Assembly (NCBI RefSeq): GCF_005490785.1
Contig: NZ_CP027295.1
Coordinates: 2,108,001-2,172,000, forward strand
DNA length: 64,000 nucleotides
Source: Brachybacterium sp. SGAir0954
GTDB taxonomy: Bacteria; Actinomycetota; Actinomycetes; Actinomycetales; Dermabacteraceae
Direction: 5' to 3'
Both the position numbers and the translations under genes were made by a program. Below the pieces are notes generated by a model that was not told the origin of the DNA, ran no database searches, and saw nothing but the letters and a program-made list of their open reading frames with translations. Each line of letters opens with the position of its first letter. Positions within the stretch are counted from its first letter, which is position 1. Positions 26,967-35,525 of the stretch are shown here, piece by piece.

Positions 26967-27704
26967 TCAGGCGCCGGCGCGGCGGAGCGTCTCGGTGAGG
27001 TGGTTCGCGGAGCTCATCACGGAGGCCGCGTGGAGGCGGCCCGGCTGGCGCGTGATGCGCTCGATCGGGCCGGAGATGCTGAGCGCGGCGACGACACGCC
27101 CGTTGGGACCGCGCACCGGCGCGGAGACGGAGCCCACGCCGGGTTCGCGCTCCCCGATGGACTGCGCCCAGCCGCGACGGCGCACGGCGGAGAGCTGGGT
27201 CGCGGTGAAGCGGGCCCCGAGCAGGCCGCGGTGGAGCCTGTCCGGCTCCTCCCAGGCCAGGAGGATCTGCGCGGCGGAGCCGGCCTTCATCGTGAGCGCG
27301 GCGCCGAGCGGCACGGAGTCCCGCAGGCCGATCGGGCGCTCGGCCGCGGCGACGCAGATGCGGTGGTCGCCCTGGCGGCGGTAGAGCTGGGCGGACTCCC
27401 CGGTGTGGTCGCGGAGGGCGGCGAGCACGGGGCCGGCGGCCGCGAGCAGGCGGTCCTCGCCGGCGGCGGCCGCGAGCTCGCCCAGGCGCGGGCCGAGCAC
27501 GAAGCGGCCCTGCATGTCGCGCGAGACCAGGTGGTGGTACTCGAGCGCCACGGCGAGGCGGTGCGCGGTGGGGCGGGCCAGTCCGGTGGACTGGACGAGC
27601 TGGGCGAGGGTGGCGGGGCCGGCCTCGAGGGCTCCGAGCACGATCGCGGCCTTGTCGAGCACGCCGACGCCGCTGCCGTTCTCCTCCGACGGGGTGTTGT
27701 CCAT
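26967..27704 (-). CDS. ndgR: IclR-family transcriptional regulator, NdgR/LtbR type
   Basis: A 245-residue regulator with an N-terminal winged helix-turn-helix (LAQLVQSTGLARPTAHRLAV, about 33-52) and an IclR effector domain ending in PVRGPNGRVVAALSISGP. It is divergent from leuCD, the position occupied by NdgR in Streptomyces and LtbR in Corynebacterium, which control leucine genes. Assignment rests on family plus synteny. The start at 27704 has a -10-like CAGTAT 6 nt upstream; the longer frame upstream overlaps the leuCD control region. Confidence 0.87.
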   Translation of the reverse strand: MDNTPSEENGSGVGVLDKAAIVLGALEAGPATLAQLVQSTGLARPTAHRLAVALEYHHLVSRDMQGRFVLGPRLGELAAAAGEDRLLAAAGPVLAALRDHTGESAQLYRRQGDHRICVAAAERPIGLRDSVPLGAALTMKAGSAAQILLAWEEPDRLHRGLLGARFTATQLSAVRRRGWAQSIGEREPGVGSVSAPVRGPNGRVVAALSISGPIERITRQPGRLHAASVMSSANHLTETLRRAGA

Positions 27705-27710
27705 GCTCCG

Positions 27711-27716
27711 ATACTG
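27711..27716 (-). promoter_or_regulatory. -10 element for ndgR, leaderless type
   Basis: CAGTAT on the minus strand ends 6 nt before the ATG at 27704. Confidence 0.5.
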
Positions 27717-27732
27717 CCGTCTTATTTGGTGA

Positions 27733-27791
27733 GACGCAAGTGCGACGTGTCGGGCACCGCCCAAGACTTGTCCTGCGTCCGATCCCGGACG
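27733..27791. promoter_or_regulatory. ndgR-leuC control region with dyads
   Basis: Within the 154-nt divergent gap, GACGCA (27733-27738) and TGCGTC (27774-27779) form a wide dyad with inner AAGT/ACTT. CGTCCG (27776-27781) and CGGACG (27786-27791) form a tight one. Either could be an operator for the adjacent regulator. No clear leuC -10 was identified. Confidence 0.35.
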
Positions 27792-27858
27792 TGGCCGTCG
27801 CGGACCCTCGCGGCGCCGAGATTCAGTGCCCGCACCCCGGGCGCGAGGAGGGAAAGAC

Positions 27859-29271
27859 ATGGCGAGCACGCTCGCGGAGAAGGTCTGGCAGGACCACGTC
27901 GTCCGCCGCGGTGAGAACGGCGAACCGGACCTGCTCTACATCGACCTCCAGCTCCTCCACGAGGTGACCAGCCCCCAGGCCTTCGACGGCCTCCGGCAGG
28001 AGGGGCGCCAGCCCCGCCGCGTCGACCAGCAGCTCGCCACCGAGGACCACAACACCCCCACGATCGATATCGACAAGCCGATCGCGGACCTCACCTCGCG
28101 CACCCAGATCGACACCCTGCGCCGCAACGCCGAGGAGTTCGGCGTGCGCATCCACTCCCTCGGCGACAAGGACCAGGGCATCGTCCACGTGGTGGGACCC
28201 CAGCTGGGCCTGACCATGCCGGGCATCACCGTGGTCTGCGGCGACTCGCACACCTCGACCCACGGCGCCTTCGGCGCGCTCGCCTTCGGCATCGGCACCT
28301 CCGAGGTCGAGCACGTGCTCGCCACCCAGACGCTGTCGCTCAAGCCCTTCAAGACCATGGCGATCACCGTGGACGGCACGCTCAAGCCGGGCGTCACCGC
28401 GAAGGACGTCATCCTCGCCGTCATCGCGAAGATCGGCACCGGCGGCGGCGCGGGCTACGTGCTCGAGTACCGCGGCGAGGCGATCCGCTCCCTCTCCATG
28501 GAGGGGCGCATGACCGTGTGCAACATGTCCATCGAGGCGGGCGCGCGCGCCGGCATGATCGCCCCGGACGAGACCACCTTCGAGTACGTGAAGGGTCGCC
28601 CCCACGCGCCGAAGGGCGCGGACTGGGACGAGGCCGTCGCCTACTGGCGCACGCTGCGCAGCGACGACGACGCCGTCTTCGACGCCGAGGTGCACATCGA
28701 CGCCGACGAGCTCGAGCCCTTCGTCACCTGGGGCACGAACCCCGGCCAGGGCCTCCCGCTCTCCGCGAGCGTCCCCGCCCCCGAGGACTTCACCGACGAC
28801 ACCTCGCGCACCGCCGCCGAGAACGCACTGGCCTACATGGACCTCGTCCCCGGCACCCCGCTCAAGGACATCAAGGTCGACACGGTCTTCATGGGCTCGT
28901 GCACCAACGGCCGCATCGAGGACCTCCGGGCCTTCGCCGAGACCGTCAAGGGCCGCGAGAAGCATCCCGACGTGCGGGTCATGGTCGTCCCGGGCTCCGC
29001 CCGCGTGCGGGTCCAGGCCGAGCAGGAGGGCCTGCACGAGGTCTTCCTCGCCTTCGGCGCCGAGTGGCGCCAGGCCGGCTGCTCGATGTGCCTGGGCATG
29101 AACCCGGACCAGCTGAAGCCGGGCGAGCGCGCCGCCTCCACCTCCAACCGCAACTTCGAGGGCCGCCAGGGCAAGGGTGGTCGCACCCACCTGGTCTCCC
29201 CGGTGGTGGCCGCGGCGACCGCGATCCGCGGCACCCTGTCCTCCCCGTCGGACCTCCAGCCCACCGCCTGA
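27859..29271 (+). CDS. leuC: 3-isopropylmalate dehydratase large subunit
   Basis: Isomerises 2- to 3-isopropylmalate with LeuD; the pair also acts on citramalate. The 470-residue aconitase-family protein has [4Fe-4S] ligands C348 (SCTNGR), C408 and C411 (CSMCLG), and the [14 protein letters not shown] active-site segment. AGGAGGG lies just before the ATG at 27859; an in-frame ATG at 27826 is less well placed. First gene of leuCD, divergent from the NdgR-type regulator. Confidence 0.96.
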   Translation: MASTLAEKVWQDHVVRRGENGEPDLLYIDLQLLHEVTSPQAFDGLRQEGRQPRRVDQQLATEDHNTPTIDIDKPIADLTSRTQIDTLRRNAEEFGVRIHSLGDKDQGIVHVVGPQLGLTMPGITVVCGDSHTSTHGAFGALAFGIGTSEVEHVLATQTLSLKPFKTMAITVDGTLKPGVTAKDVILAVIAKIGTGGGAGYVLEYRGEAIRSLSMEGRMTVCNMSIEAGARAGMIAPDETTFEYVKGRPHAPKGADWDEAVAYWRTLRSDDDAVFDAEVHIDADELEPFVTWGTNPGQGLPLSASVPAPEDFTDDTSRTAAENALAYMDLVPGTPLKDIKVDTVFMGSCTNGRIEDLRAFAETVKGREKHPDVRVMVVPGSARVRVQAEQEGLHEVFLAFGAEWRQAGCSMCLGMNPDQLKPGERAASTSNRNFEGRQGKGGRTHLVSPVVAAATAIRGTLSSPSDLQPTA

Positions 29272-29282
29272 GGAGCACCACC

Positions 29283-29903
29283 ATGGAAGCCTTCACCACG
29301 CACACCGGCATCGGCGTCCCGCTGCGCCGCAGCAACGTCGACACCGACCAGATCATCCCCGCCGTCTACCTCAAGCGGGTCACCAAGACCGGCTTCGACG
29401 ACGGCCTGTTCAACGCCTGGCGCGCGAACGACCCCGACTTCGTGCTGAACCGCGAGCCGTACTCGCGCGGCAGCGTGCTCGTCGCCGGCTCCGACTTCGG
29501 CACCGGCTCCTCCCGCGAGCACGCCGTGTGGGCGCTGCGGGACTACGGCTTCAAGGCCGTGCTCTCGAGCCGCTTCGCGGACATCTTCCGCGGCAACGCG
29601 GGCAAGCAGGGCCTCGTCGCCGCCCAGCTCACGCAGGACGACATCGAGCAGCTCTGGAAGATCCTCGAGGAGAACCCGGGCACCGAGGTGACCGTGGACC
29701 TCGTCGAGCGCCAGGTCCACGCCGGGGACACGGGCGCCGTGTTCCCCTTCGAGATCGACGACTACACCCGCTGGCGGATCATGGAGGGGCTCGACGACAT
29801 CGGCCTCACCCTGCGCCACGAGGAGGACATCACCGCCTTCGAGGCGACGCGTCCCTCCTGGATGCCGAAGACGCTCCCGGCCCGCATCGCCGAGGACGCC
29901 TGA
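29283..29903 (+). CDS. leuD: 3-isopropylmalate dehydratase small subunit
   Basis: A 206-residue swivel-domain partner of LeuC. It has [10 protein letters not shown] near residue 18 and the substrate loop [13 protein letters not shown] near residue 70. It begins 11 nt after leuC with AGGAG overlapping the leuC stop, so it is translated from the same mRNA. A strong hairpin follows. Confidence 0.96.
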   Translation: MEAFTTHTGIGVPLRRSNVDTDQIIPAVYLKRVTKTGFDDGLFNAWRANDPDFVLNREPYSRGSVLVAGSDFGTGSSREHAVWALRDYGFKAVLSSRFADIFRGNAGKQGLVAAQLTQDDIEQLWKILEENPGTEVTVDLVERQVHAGDTGAVFPFEIDDYTRWRIMEGLDDIGLTLRHEEDITAFEATRPSWMPKTLPARIAEDA

Positions 29904-29918
29904 GAGGTCCACGACCAT

Positions 29919-29969
29919 CGGAGGGGGTGGGGAGTGACCCGCGTCGCGGGGAGCCCCCACCCCCCTCCG
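29919..29969 (+). terminator. G/C-rich hairpin after leuD
   Basis: The left arm 29919-29932 (CGGAGGGGGTGGGG) pairs with a C-rich right arm ending at 29969, with one bulged C. Confidence 0.65.
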
Positions 29970-29970
29970 G

Positions 29971-29976
29971 TAGGGT
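29971..29976 (+). promoter_or_regulatory. Possible -10 element for murA
   Basis: TAGGGT immediately after the leuD hairpin, 53 nt before the murA ATG. The short leader would carry the AAGGA ribosome site. Confidence 0.5.
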
Positions 29977-30029
29977 GTGCCGGTCAGTCACCAGGCGCCC
30001 GGGCGCCTGTCCAGCGAAGCAAGGACACC

Positions 30030-31346
30030 ATGAGCTCGACTTTCCATGTGCGCGGAGGACGGCCCCTCGACGGCGAGATCACCGTCCGCGGAGCGAAGAA
30101 CCTGGTCTCGAAGGCCATGGTCGCGGCGCTGCTGGGCGAGGAGCCCAGCGTGCTCCACTCCGTCCCCGACATCCGTGACGTGCAGATCGTCTCCGACCTG
30201 CTCGCGATCCACGGCGTGAAGGTCGAGCGGGACGTCGTCGGCGGCGCGATCCGGATGGACCCCTCGAACGTCGAGCGCGCCCATGCCACGGAGATCGACG
30301 CCCATGCGGGCAGCTCCCGCATCCCGATCCTCTTCTGCGGCCCGCTGCTGCACCGCCTCGGCGAGGCGATCATCCCGGACCTCGGCGGCTGCCGGATCGG
30401 CGACCGCCCCATCAACTACCACCTCGACGTGCTGCGCAGCTTCGGCGCCGTCGTGGACAAGCGCGAGATGGGCATCTACATCACCGCGCCGTCCGGCCTC
30501 CAGGGCACGACGATCGCGCTCGAGTACCCGAGCGTCGGCGCGACGGAGCAGGTGCTGCTCACCGCCGTCCGCGCGCAGGGTGTGACCGTGCTGTCCAACG
30601 CGGCCGTCGAGCCGGAGATCGAGGACCTCATCTCCGTGCTGCAGAAGATGGGCGCGCTCATCACCGTGCAGACGGACCGCACGATCATCATCGAGGGCGT
30701 CGACCGCCTGGGCGGCTACGAGCACGTGGCCCTCCCGGACCGCATCGAGGCCGGCTCCTGGGCCTGCGCGGCCCTCGCCACCAAGGGCAGCGTGCTCGTG
30801 CGCGGCGCCCAGCAGAAGCCGATGTCGACCTTCCTGAACACCTTCCGGAAGATCGGCGGCGGGATGGACATCACCGAGGCGGGGATCCGCTTCTACCACC
30901 CGGGCACCCCGCTGCGCGCGATCGCCGTCGAGACCGACGTCCACCCCGGTCTCATGACGGACTGGCAGCAGCCGCTCGTCGTCGCCCTCACCCAGGCCGA
31001 CGGCATCTCGATCGTCCACGAGACCGTCTACGAGAACCGGCTCGGCTTCACCTCCGCGCTCAACGACATGGGTGCCCACATCCAGGTGTACCGCGAGTGC
31101 CTCGGCGGCTCCTCGTGCCGGTTCGGCCGCCGCAACTACAACCACTCCGCCGTGATCTCGGGCCCCAAGCCCCTGCACGGCGCCGAGATCACCGTCCCCG
31201 ACCTCCGCGGCGGTTTCTCCTACCTCGTCGCCGCGCTCGGCGCGGAGGGCGTCTCCTCGATCCACGGCATCGACCTGATCGACCGCGGCTACGAGCAGTT
31301 CCGCGACAAGCTGACCGCGCTCGGCGCGGATTTCTGGGAGGACTGA
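30030..31346 (+). CDS. murA: UDP-N-acetylglucosamine 1-carboxyvinyltransferase
   Basis: First committed step of peptidoglycan synthesis: enolpyruvyl transfer from PEP to UDP-GlcNAc. The 438-residue EPSP-synthase-fold protein has the catalytic C121 in GGCRIGDRP (the fosfomycin target Cys is present) and the N-terminal GAKNLVSKAMVAALL. The ATG at 30030 has AAGGA upstream. It starts a probable operon with the DUF2867-like gene, plsC and gpsA. Confidence 0.95.
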   Translation: MSSTFHVRGGRPLDGEITVRGAKNLVSKAMVAALLGEEPSVLHSVPDIRDVQIVSDLLAIHGVKVERDVVGGAIRMDPSNVERAHATEIDAHAGSSRIPILFCGPLLHRLGEAIIPDLGGCRIGDRPINYHLDVLRSFGAVVDKREMGIYITAPSGLQGTTIALEYPSVGATEQVLLTAVRAQGVTVLSNAAVEPEIEDLISVLQKMGALITVQTDRTIIIEGVDRLGGYEHVALPDRIEAGSWACAALATKGSVLVRGAQQKPMSTFLNTFRKIGGGMDITEAGIRFYHPGTPLRAIAVETDVHPGLMTDWQQPLVVALTQADGISIVHETVYENRLGFTSALNDMGAHIQVYRECLGGSSCRFGRRNYNHSAVISGPKPLHGAEITVPDLRGGFSYLVAALGAEGVSSIHGIDLIDRGYEQFRDKLTALGADFWED

Positions 31347-31350
31347 GCAG

Positions 31351-31911
31351 ATGAGCGACGCCGTCGGCCCCCGGGCGGGGGAGCAGGTCCCCTCGCCGGC
31401 GAGCTCGCTCGCCCTGCGGGACATCCCCGTCCCGGACTACTGCGACGTGGTCATCGTCCCCACGCGCGGGGTCGACGAGACGGATCCGCGGGTGTGGGCG
31501 GAGGCGATCTTCTCCCACGAGAACACGCCGCTGTCCCGCCGCGGCCTGCTCGCCCTGCGGGACGAGGCCGTGCGGCTCATGGACATGGTGCCGCCGCCCG
31601 AGAAGGAGTACGTGGCCGACGAGATCGTGGGCTCCGAGGCGCTCATCAAGGACGACGACGAGAACCTGCGCGTGCGGATCGGCGTGGCGCTCCTGCCCGG
31701 CGGGCAGCTGCTGCAGGTGACGACCGCCGTGAAGTACCGCTCGATCCGCGGCCGCCTCGCGTACGCCCCGCGCCGGCTCATGCACGCGGCGGCCGTGAAC
31801 ACCCTCGCCCGCCGCGCGCCTGCCACCCTGCGGCGTCGCGGCGCGCTCGCGACGGGCCCGTCGCGGCGGAGCCTGGGTCGCGGCCGCGACCGGCGCGCCC
31901 TCGACTCCTGA
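31351..31911 (+). CDS. DUF2867-like protein of unknown function
   Basis: A 186-residue soluble protein. The order of elements resembles DUF2867: an N-terminal Asp/Val strand (PDYCDVVIVPT), a WAEAIFS...LLALRDEAVRLM helix, then LRVRIGVALLPGGQLLQVTT and GRLAYAPRRLMH. The C-terminus is Arg-rich. No catalytic residues can be named. It begins 4 nt after murA and ends 1 nt before plsC, so it travels with envelope genes. Confidence 0.6.
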   Translation: MSDAVGPRAGEQVPSPASSLALRDIPVPDYCDVVIVPTRGVDETDPRVWAEAIFSHENTPLSRRGLLALRDEAVRLMDMVPPPEKEYVADEIVGSEALIKDDDENLRVRIGVALLPGGQLLQVTTAVKYRSIRGRLAYAPRRLMHAAAVNTLARRAPATLRRRGALATGPSRRSLGRGRDRRALDS

Positions 31912-31912
31912 G

Positions 31913-32839
31913 ATGACGCGACGCGAGCCTGTCGGACGTCCTGCGAGGACTGCTCGCCCGGGGATCAGCCGGCGTCGCAGCTGGGACGTGGGCTCCGCGC
32001 GGCTGCCCGAGCGCCGCTCCCCGGCGGTCATCCGCCTCGCGCAGATCCCGCTGCGGCCGCTCGTCACGGCGATCGCGCGGCCCGTGTGGATCGGCCGTGA
32101 GCACCTGCCCGAGCGCGGCGGGGCGATCCTCGCGGGCAACCACACGGGTCCCTTCGACGCGCTCGCCTACGGCCACCTGCTGCAGGCCTCCGGCATCGCC
32201 CCGCGCTTCCTCGCCAAGGGATCCCTGTTCGACGTGCCCGTGCTGGGTGCGCTGCTGCGCGCGAGCGGCCAGGTGCCCGTGCATCGCGGCAGCCGCGACG
32301 GGCGCGACGCCCTCGCGAGCGCCCGTGAGTCCCTCGAGCGCGGCGAGATCATGATGGTCTTCCCCGAGGGGACCTATACGCGGGACCCGGGGGAATGGCC
32401 CATGCAGGCCCGCACCGGTGCCGCCCGGCTCGCGCTCTCGACCGGGGCCCCGCTCGTCCCCGTCGCCGCCTGGGGCTCGCGCCGCGCCTGGCCCGTGGGC
32501 CGCGCGCTGCCGCGCCCCGTGCCCCGGCGCACCCTGACCATGCGGATCGGCGCCCCGATCCCGGCGCTCCGCGGCCCGGGGGAGACCGAGCACGCCGCCG
32601 CCCAGCGGCTCACCGAGCAGCTCATGGCCGCGATCGCCGCGCTCCTCGGCGAGACGCGCGGGGAGGAGCCGCCCGCCGTGCTCCACGACCCGCGTCGCGA
32701 CCCCGTGCGCCCCGAGGCCGGTCACCGGCTCGACGCCGAGGACCGCGCCGTGCTGCGGGACGCGGCGGCCGCCGCGAGCCTGCGCACCGAGGTGCTCGAG
32801 CAGGCCCGCACCGCGCACACGACGGGGGCCGGCCGATGA
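31913..32839 (+). CDS. plsC: 1-acyl-sn-glycerol-3-phosphate acyltransferase family protein
   Basis: Acylates lysophosphatidate in phospholipid synthesis at the membrane. The 308-residue protein has the acyltransferase box NHTGPFD (H-x4-D) near residue 81 and FPEGTYTR near residue 150. An Arg-rich N-terminal 35 residues and a C-terminal extension of about 70 residues with HDPRRDPVRPE lie outside the domain. Its stop overlaps gpsA (ATGA), linking two consecutive phospholipid steps. Confidence 0.9.
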   Translation: MTRREPVGRPARTARPGISRRRSWDVGSARLPERRSPAVIRLAQIPLRPLVTAIARPVWIGREHLPERGGAILAGNHTGPFDALAYGHLLQASGIAPRFLAKGSLFDVPVLGALLRASGQVPVHRGSRDGRDALASARESLERGEIMMVFPEGTYTRDPGEWPMQARTGAARLALSTGAPLVPVAAWGSRRAWPVGRALPRPVPRRTLTMRIGAPIPALRGPGETEHAAAQRLTEQLMAAIAALLGETRGEEPPAVLHDPRRDPVRPEAGHRLDAEDRAVLRDAAAAASLRTEVLEQARTAHTTGAGR

Positions 32840-33828
32840 CCCGCTGGGCCGTGCTCGGAGCGGGCGCCTGGGGCACGACCTTCGCGCAGGTCCTGGCGGA
32901 CTCCGACGCCCAGGTCACCGTCTGGGCCCGCCGCGAGGAGATCGCCGATCGGATCGCCGCGGAGCACCGCAACCCGGACTACCTCGGCGAGCACGAGCTG
33001 CCCCGTTCCGTCACCGCCACCTCACGTCCCGAGGAGGCGCTCGAGGGGGCCGACGCGGTCGCGGTCGCCGTCCCCGCCCAGCAGCTCCGCGCGACCCTGG
33101 GCTCCTTCGCCTTGCCCCTGCCGGCGGTCCCGCAGCTCTCCCTGGTCAAGGGGATCGAGCGGGGGACCGACGCACGGGTCAGCGAGATCATCGCGGAGGC
33201 GGGCCGCGTTGACCCGGCGCTCGTGGGCGTCCTCTCCGGCCCCAACCTCTCCGCGGAGATCCTGCAGCGCCGCCCCTGCGGCAGCGTCATCGCCTTCCCC
33301 GACGCCGCGCGCGCCGCGGCCGTCGCCGAGGCCTGCGCCGCCCCGTACCTGCGCGCCTACACCTCGACCGATGTCACGGGCGTCGAGATCGCGGGAGCCG
33401 TGAAGAATGTCATCGCGATCGCCGTGGGAGCGGCGACGGGTCTCGGGCACGGGCACAACACGACCGCCTCCCTCATCACCCGCGGCCTCGCCGAGATCAC
33501 CCGGCTCGGCGTCGCGCTCGGCGGGCACCGCGAGACCTTCGCCGGTCTCGCGGGCATGGGCGATCTCGTCGCCACCTGCTCCTCGCCGCTCTCACGGAAC
33601 CACCGACTGGGCCTCGCCCTCGGCCAGGGGCTCGACGTCGAGGCCGCCGCCGAGCGCGTGGGCTCGACGGCGGAGGGCGTCGCGACTGCCCGCGCCGTCG
33701 CCTCCCTCGCCGAGCGCCTGGGCGTGGACATGCCGATCACCCGGTCCGTCGTCGCCGTCGTCGACGACGGCGCGAGGATCGACCAGGTCACAGCGGCCCT
33801 GCTGTCACGGTCGGTGCGCCCGGAGTGA
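32836..33828 (+). CDS. gpsA: Glycerol-3-phosphate dehydrogenase [NAD(P)+]
   Basis: Reduces dihydroxyacetone phosphate to sn-glycerol 3-phosphate for lipid synthesis. The 330-residue protein has LGAGAWGTTFAQVLA at the N-terminus, the catalytic-lysine segments LVKGIE and GAVKNVIAIAVGAA, and the C-terminal AGMGDLVATC signature. The ATG overlaps the plsC stop. An in-frame longer frame upstream is out-of-frame plsC. Confidence 0.95.
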   Translation: MTRWAVLGAGAWGTTFAQVLADSDAQVTVWARREEIADRIAAEHRNPDYLGEHELPRSVTATSRPEEALEGADAVAVAVPAQQLRATLGSFALPLPAVPQLSLVKGIERGTDARVSEIIAEAGRVDPALVGVLSGPNLSAEILQRRPCGSVIAFPDAARAAAVAEACAAPYLRAYTSTDVTGVEIAGAVKNVIAIAVGAATGLGHGHNTTASLITRGLAEITRLGVALGGHRETFAGLAGMGDLVATCSSPLSRNHRLGLALGQGLDVEAAAERVGSTAEGVATARAVASLAERLGVDMPITRSVVAVVDDGARIDQVTAALLSRSVRPE

Positions 33829-33829
33829 C

Positions 33830-33835
33830 TAGGGT
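33830..33835 (+). promoter_or_regulatory. -10 element for ddl, leaderless type
   Basis: TAGGGT just after the gpsA stop, 7 nt before the ddl ATG at 33843. Confidence 0.5.
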
Positions 33836-33842
33836 TCCCCCT

Positions 33843-34961
33843 ATGAGAACCACAGTGGCACTCCTGTTCGGCGGACGCAGCGGCGAGCACGGGATCTCCT
33901 GCGTCACCGCCGGCGGCATCCTCGGGGCGATCGACCGCGAGCGCTTCGACGTCGTCGCCGTCGGCATCACGCCCGAGGGCCGCTGGGTGCAGGCCTCCGA
34001 CGACCCCGCGGACTGGACCCTCGTCTCCGGGCAGGCGCCGACCGTCGGCGACGACGGCCCCGAGGTGCTCCTGCCCTCGACCCGTCACCGTCCCGGCGAG
34101 CCGATCACGCTGCGCACGGTCGACGCATCCGGCCGCGTGGTGCCGCTCGCGGACGTCGACGTGGTCCTCCCGCTGCTGCACGGGCCCTACGGCGAGGACG
34201 GCACGCTCCAGGGCATGCTCGAGCTCCTCGACGTGCCCTATGTCGGCTCCGGCGTGCTCGCCTCCGCCTCCTGCATGGACAAGGCCGCGACGAAGCAGGC
34301 GCTGCGTGCCGCGGGCCTGCCCTGCGCCCCGGGCATCGTGGTCCGCGAGGACCACTGGGCCCAGGAGGCGGACGCCGTGCTCGCCCACCTCGAGAAGCAC
34401 CACGCGCTGCCGTGGTTCGTGAAGCCCGCCCGCGCCGGGTCGAGCCTCGGCGTGTCCAAGGTGACCCGCCCGGAAGAGCTCGAGCACGCCATGAAGACCG
34501 CCTTCGCGGAGGACCCGAAGGTCCTCGTCGAGGAGGGCGTCACCGGCCGCGAGGTCGAGTGCGGCGTGCTCGGCCCGCGGGACGGCGGCGAGGTGCGCAC
34601 GACCGTCCCCGGTGAGGTGCGGATCGGCGAGGACCTCGCCTTCTACGACTACGAGGCGAAGTACTTCGGCAAGGGCACCGTCGAGATCGACGTGCCCGCC
34701 GCGCTCCCGGACGCCGCCCTCGAGGAGGTGCGCGAGGTCGCCGCCCGCGCGTTCACCGCCCTGGGCCTCGAGGGGCTCGCGCGCGTGGACGTGTTCGTCA
34801 CGGAGGCCGGCGAGGTCGTCGTCAACGAGGTCAACACGATGCCTGGGTTCACGCCCTACTCGATGTTCCCCGTGCTCTGGAGGAACATGGGCGTGGAGTA
34901 CACGGCGCTGATCACCGACCTGCTCGAGCAGGCGCTCGCGCGCCCCCTCGGCTCCCGCTGA
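33843..34961 (+). CDS. ddl: D-alanine--D-alanine ligase
   Basis: ATP-grasp ligase making the D-Ala-D-Ala dipeptide of peptidoglycan. The 372-residue protein has LFGGRSGEHGISCVTAGG at the N-terminus, LPLLHGPYGEDGTLQGMLEL, the phosphate loop PARAGSSLGVSKV, and the metal-binding VNEVNTMPGFTPYSMFP near the end. The start at 33843 is supported by the leaderless -10. An in-frame ATG at 33825 overlaps gpsA. Confidence 0.95.
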   Translation: MRTTVALLFGGRSGEHGISCVTAGGILGAIDRERFDVVAVGITPEGRWVQASDDPADWTLVSGQAPTVGDDGPEVLLPSTRHRPGEPITLRTVDASGRVVPLADVDVVLPLLHGPYGEDGTLQGMLELLDVPYVGSGVLASASCMDKAATKQALRAAGLPCAPGIVVREDHWAQEADAVLAHLEKHHALPWFVKPARAGSSLGVSKVTRPEELEHAMKTAFAEDPKVLVEEGVTGREVECGVLGPRDGGEVRTTVPGEVRIGEDLAFYDYEAKYFGKGTVEIDVPAALPDAALEEVREVAARAFTALGLEGLARVDVFVTEAGEVVVNEVNTMPGFTPYSMFPVLWRNMGVEYTALITDLLEQALARPLGSR

Positions 34962-34996
34962 CACCACGGCGGACGGCCGAGCCCGCGGGGCAGGGG

Positions 34997-35485
34997 TCAG
35001 GAGACGTCCTCCGCGCCCACGCAGTGATCGGTCGCGTCCACGTTCGTCGTGACGAGCTGCCCCAGGTCCAGGGCGGCGGCGGAGGGCTGGTCCGGGGCCA
35101 CGGCCCGCGGCACCGAGACGTCGATCGCGGGGGAGCGGCCGTAGGTCGTGTAGAAGACCAGATCGTCCTGCTCACGCACGATCCAGTCGACCTGCACGCC
35201 GCTCGAGTCCTCGAGGCGCGTGCACAGATCCGTCGTCGGCCCGGGCGGGGTGACCCCGCAGCGCAGCACGATCGTGTCCTCCCCGGAGCCCCAGGCGATC
35301 GTGCCCTGGCTCGAGGTCTCCGCACGCGGCAGCCCCAGCAGCTCGTCCGGGGCGCCGAGCACCACGCCGGCGCAGGTGGGATCCCCGGCCTCGGGGCCGG
35401 CGGGGACCCTCACCGTCCCGCAGCCCGCGAGGCCCAGGGCGATCCCGCCGATCACGGCGGCGGTCAGAGGTCGAGGAGCACGCAC
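34997..35485 (-). CDS. DUF3515-family lipoprotein
   Basis: A 162-residue exported lipoprotein: short basic start, hydrophobic stretch and a lipobox LAGC with the lipidated Cys near residue 22. The remainder matches the actinobacterial DUF3515 pattern (DPTCAGVVLGAPDELLGLPR, then an IAWG strand and a VDWIVRE strand) with conserved cysteines. Function unknown. The family commonly sits between ddl and thiL, as here. The GTG start is chosen because TACCCT ends 6 nt upstream; the longer upstream frame overlaps thiL. Confidence 0.75.
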   Translation of the reverse strand: MRAPRPLTAAVIGGIALGLAGCGTVRVPAGPEAGDPTCAGVVLGAPDELLGLPRAETSSQGTIAWGSGEDTIVLRCGVTPPGPTTDLCTRLEDSSGVQVDWIVREQDDLVFYTTYGRSPAIDVSVPRAVAPDQPSAAALDLGQLVTTNVDATDHCVGAEDVS

Positions 35486-35491
35486 TCCACC

Positions 35492-35519
35492 AGGGTACGT
35501 GCCGACGATCCGGCACACT
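35492..35519. promoter_or_regulatory. Back-to-back leaderless promoters: DUF3515 gene (-) and thiL (+)
   Basis: Minus-strand TACCCT (35492-35497) ends 6 nt before the GTG at 35485. Plus-strand CACACT (35514-35519) ends 6 nt before the ATG at 35526. The start codons are only 40 nt apart, so the two promoters must share DNA. Confidence 0.55.
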
Positions 35520-35525
35520 GGGAGC

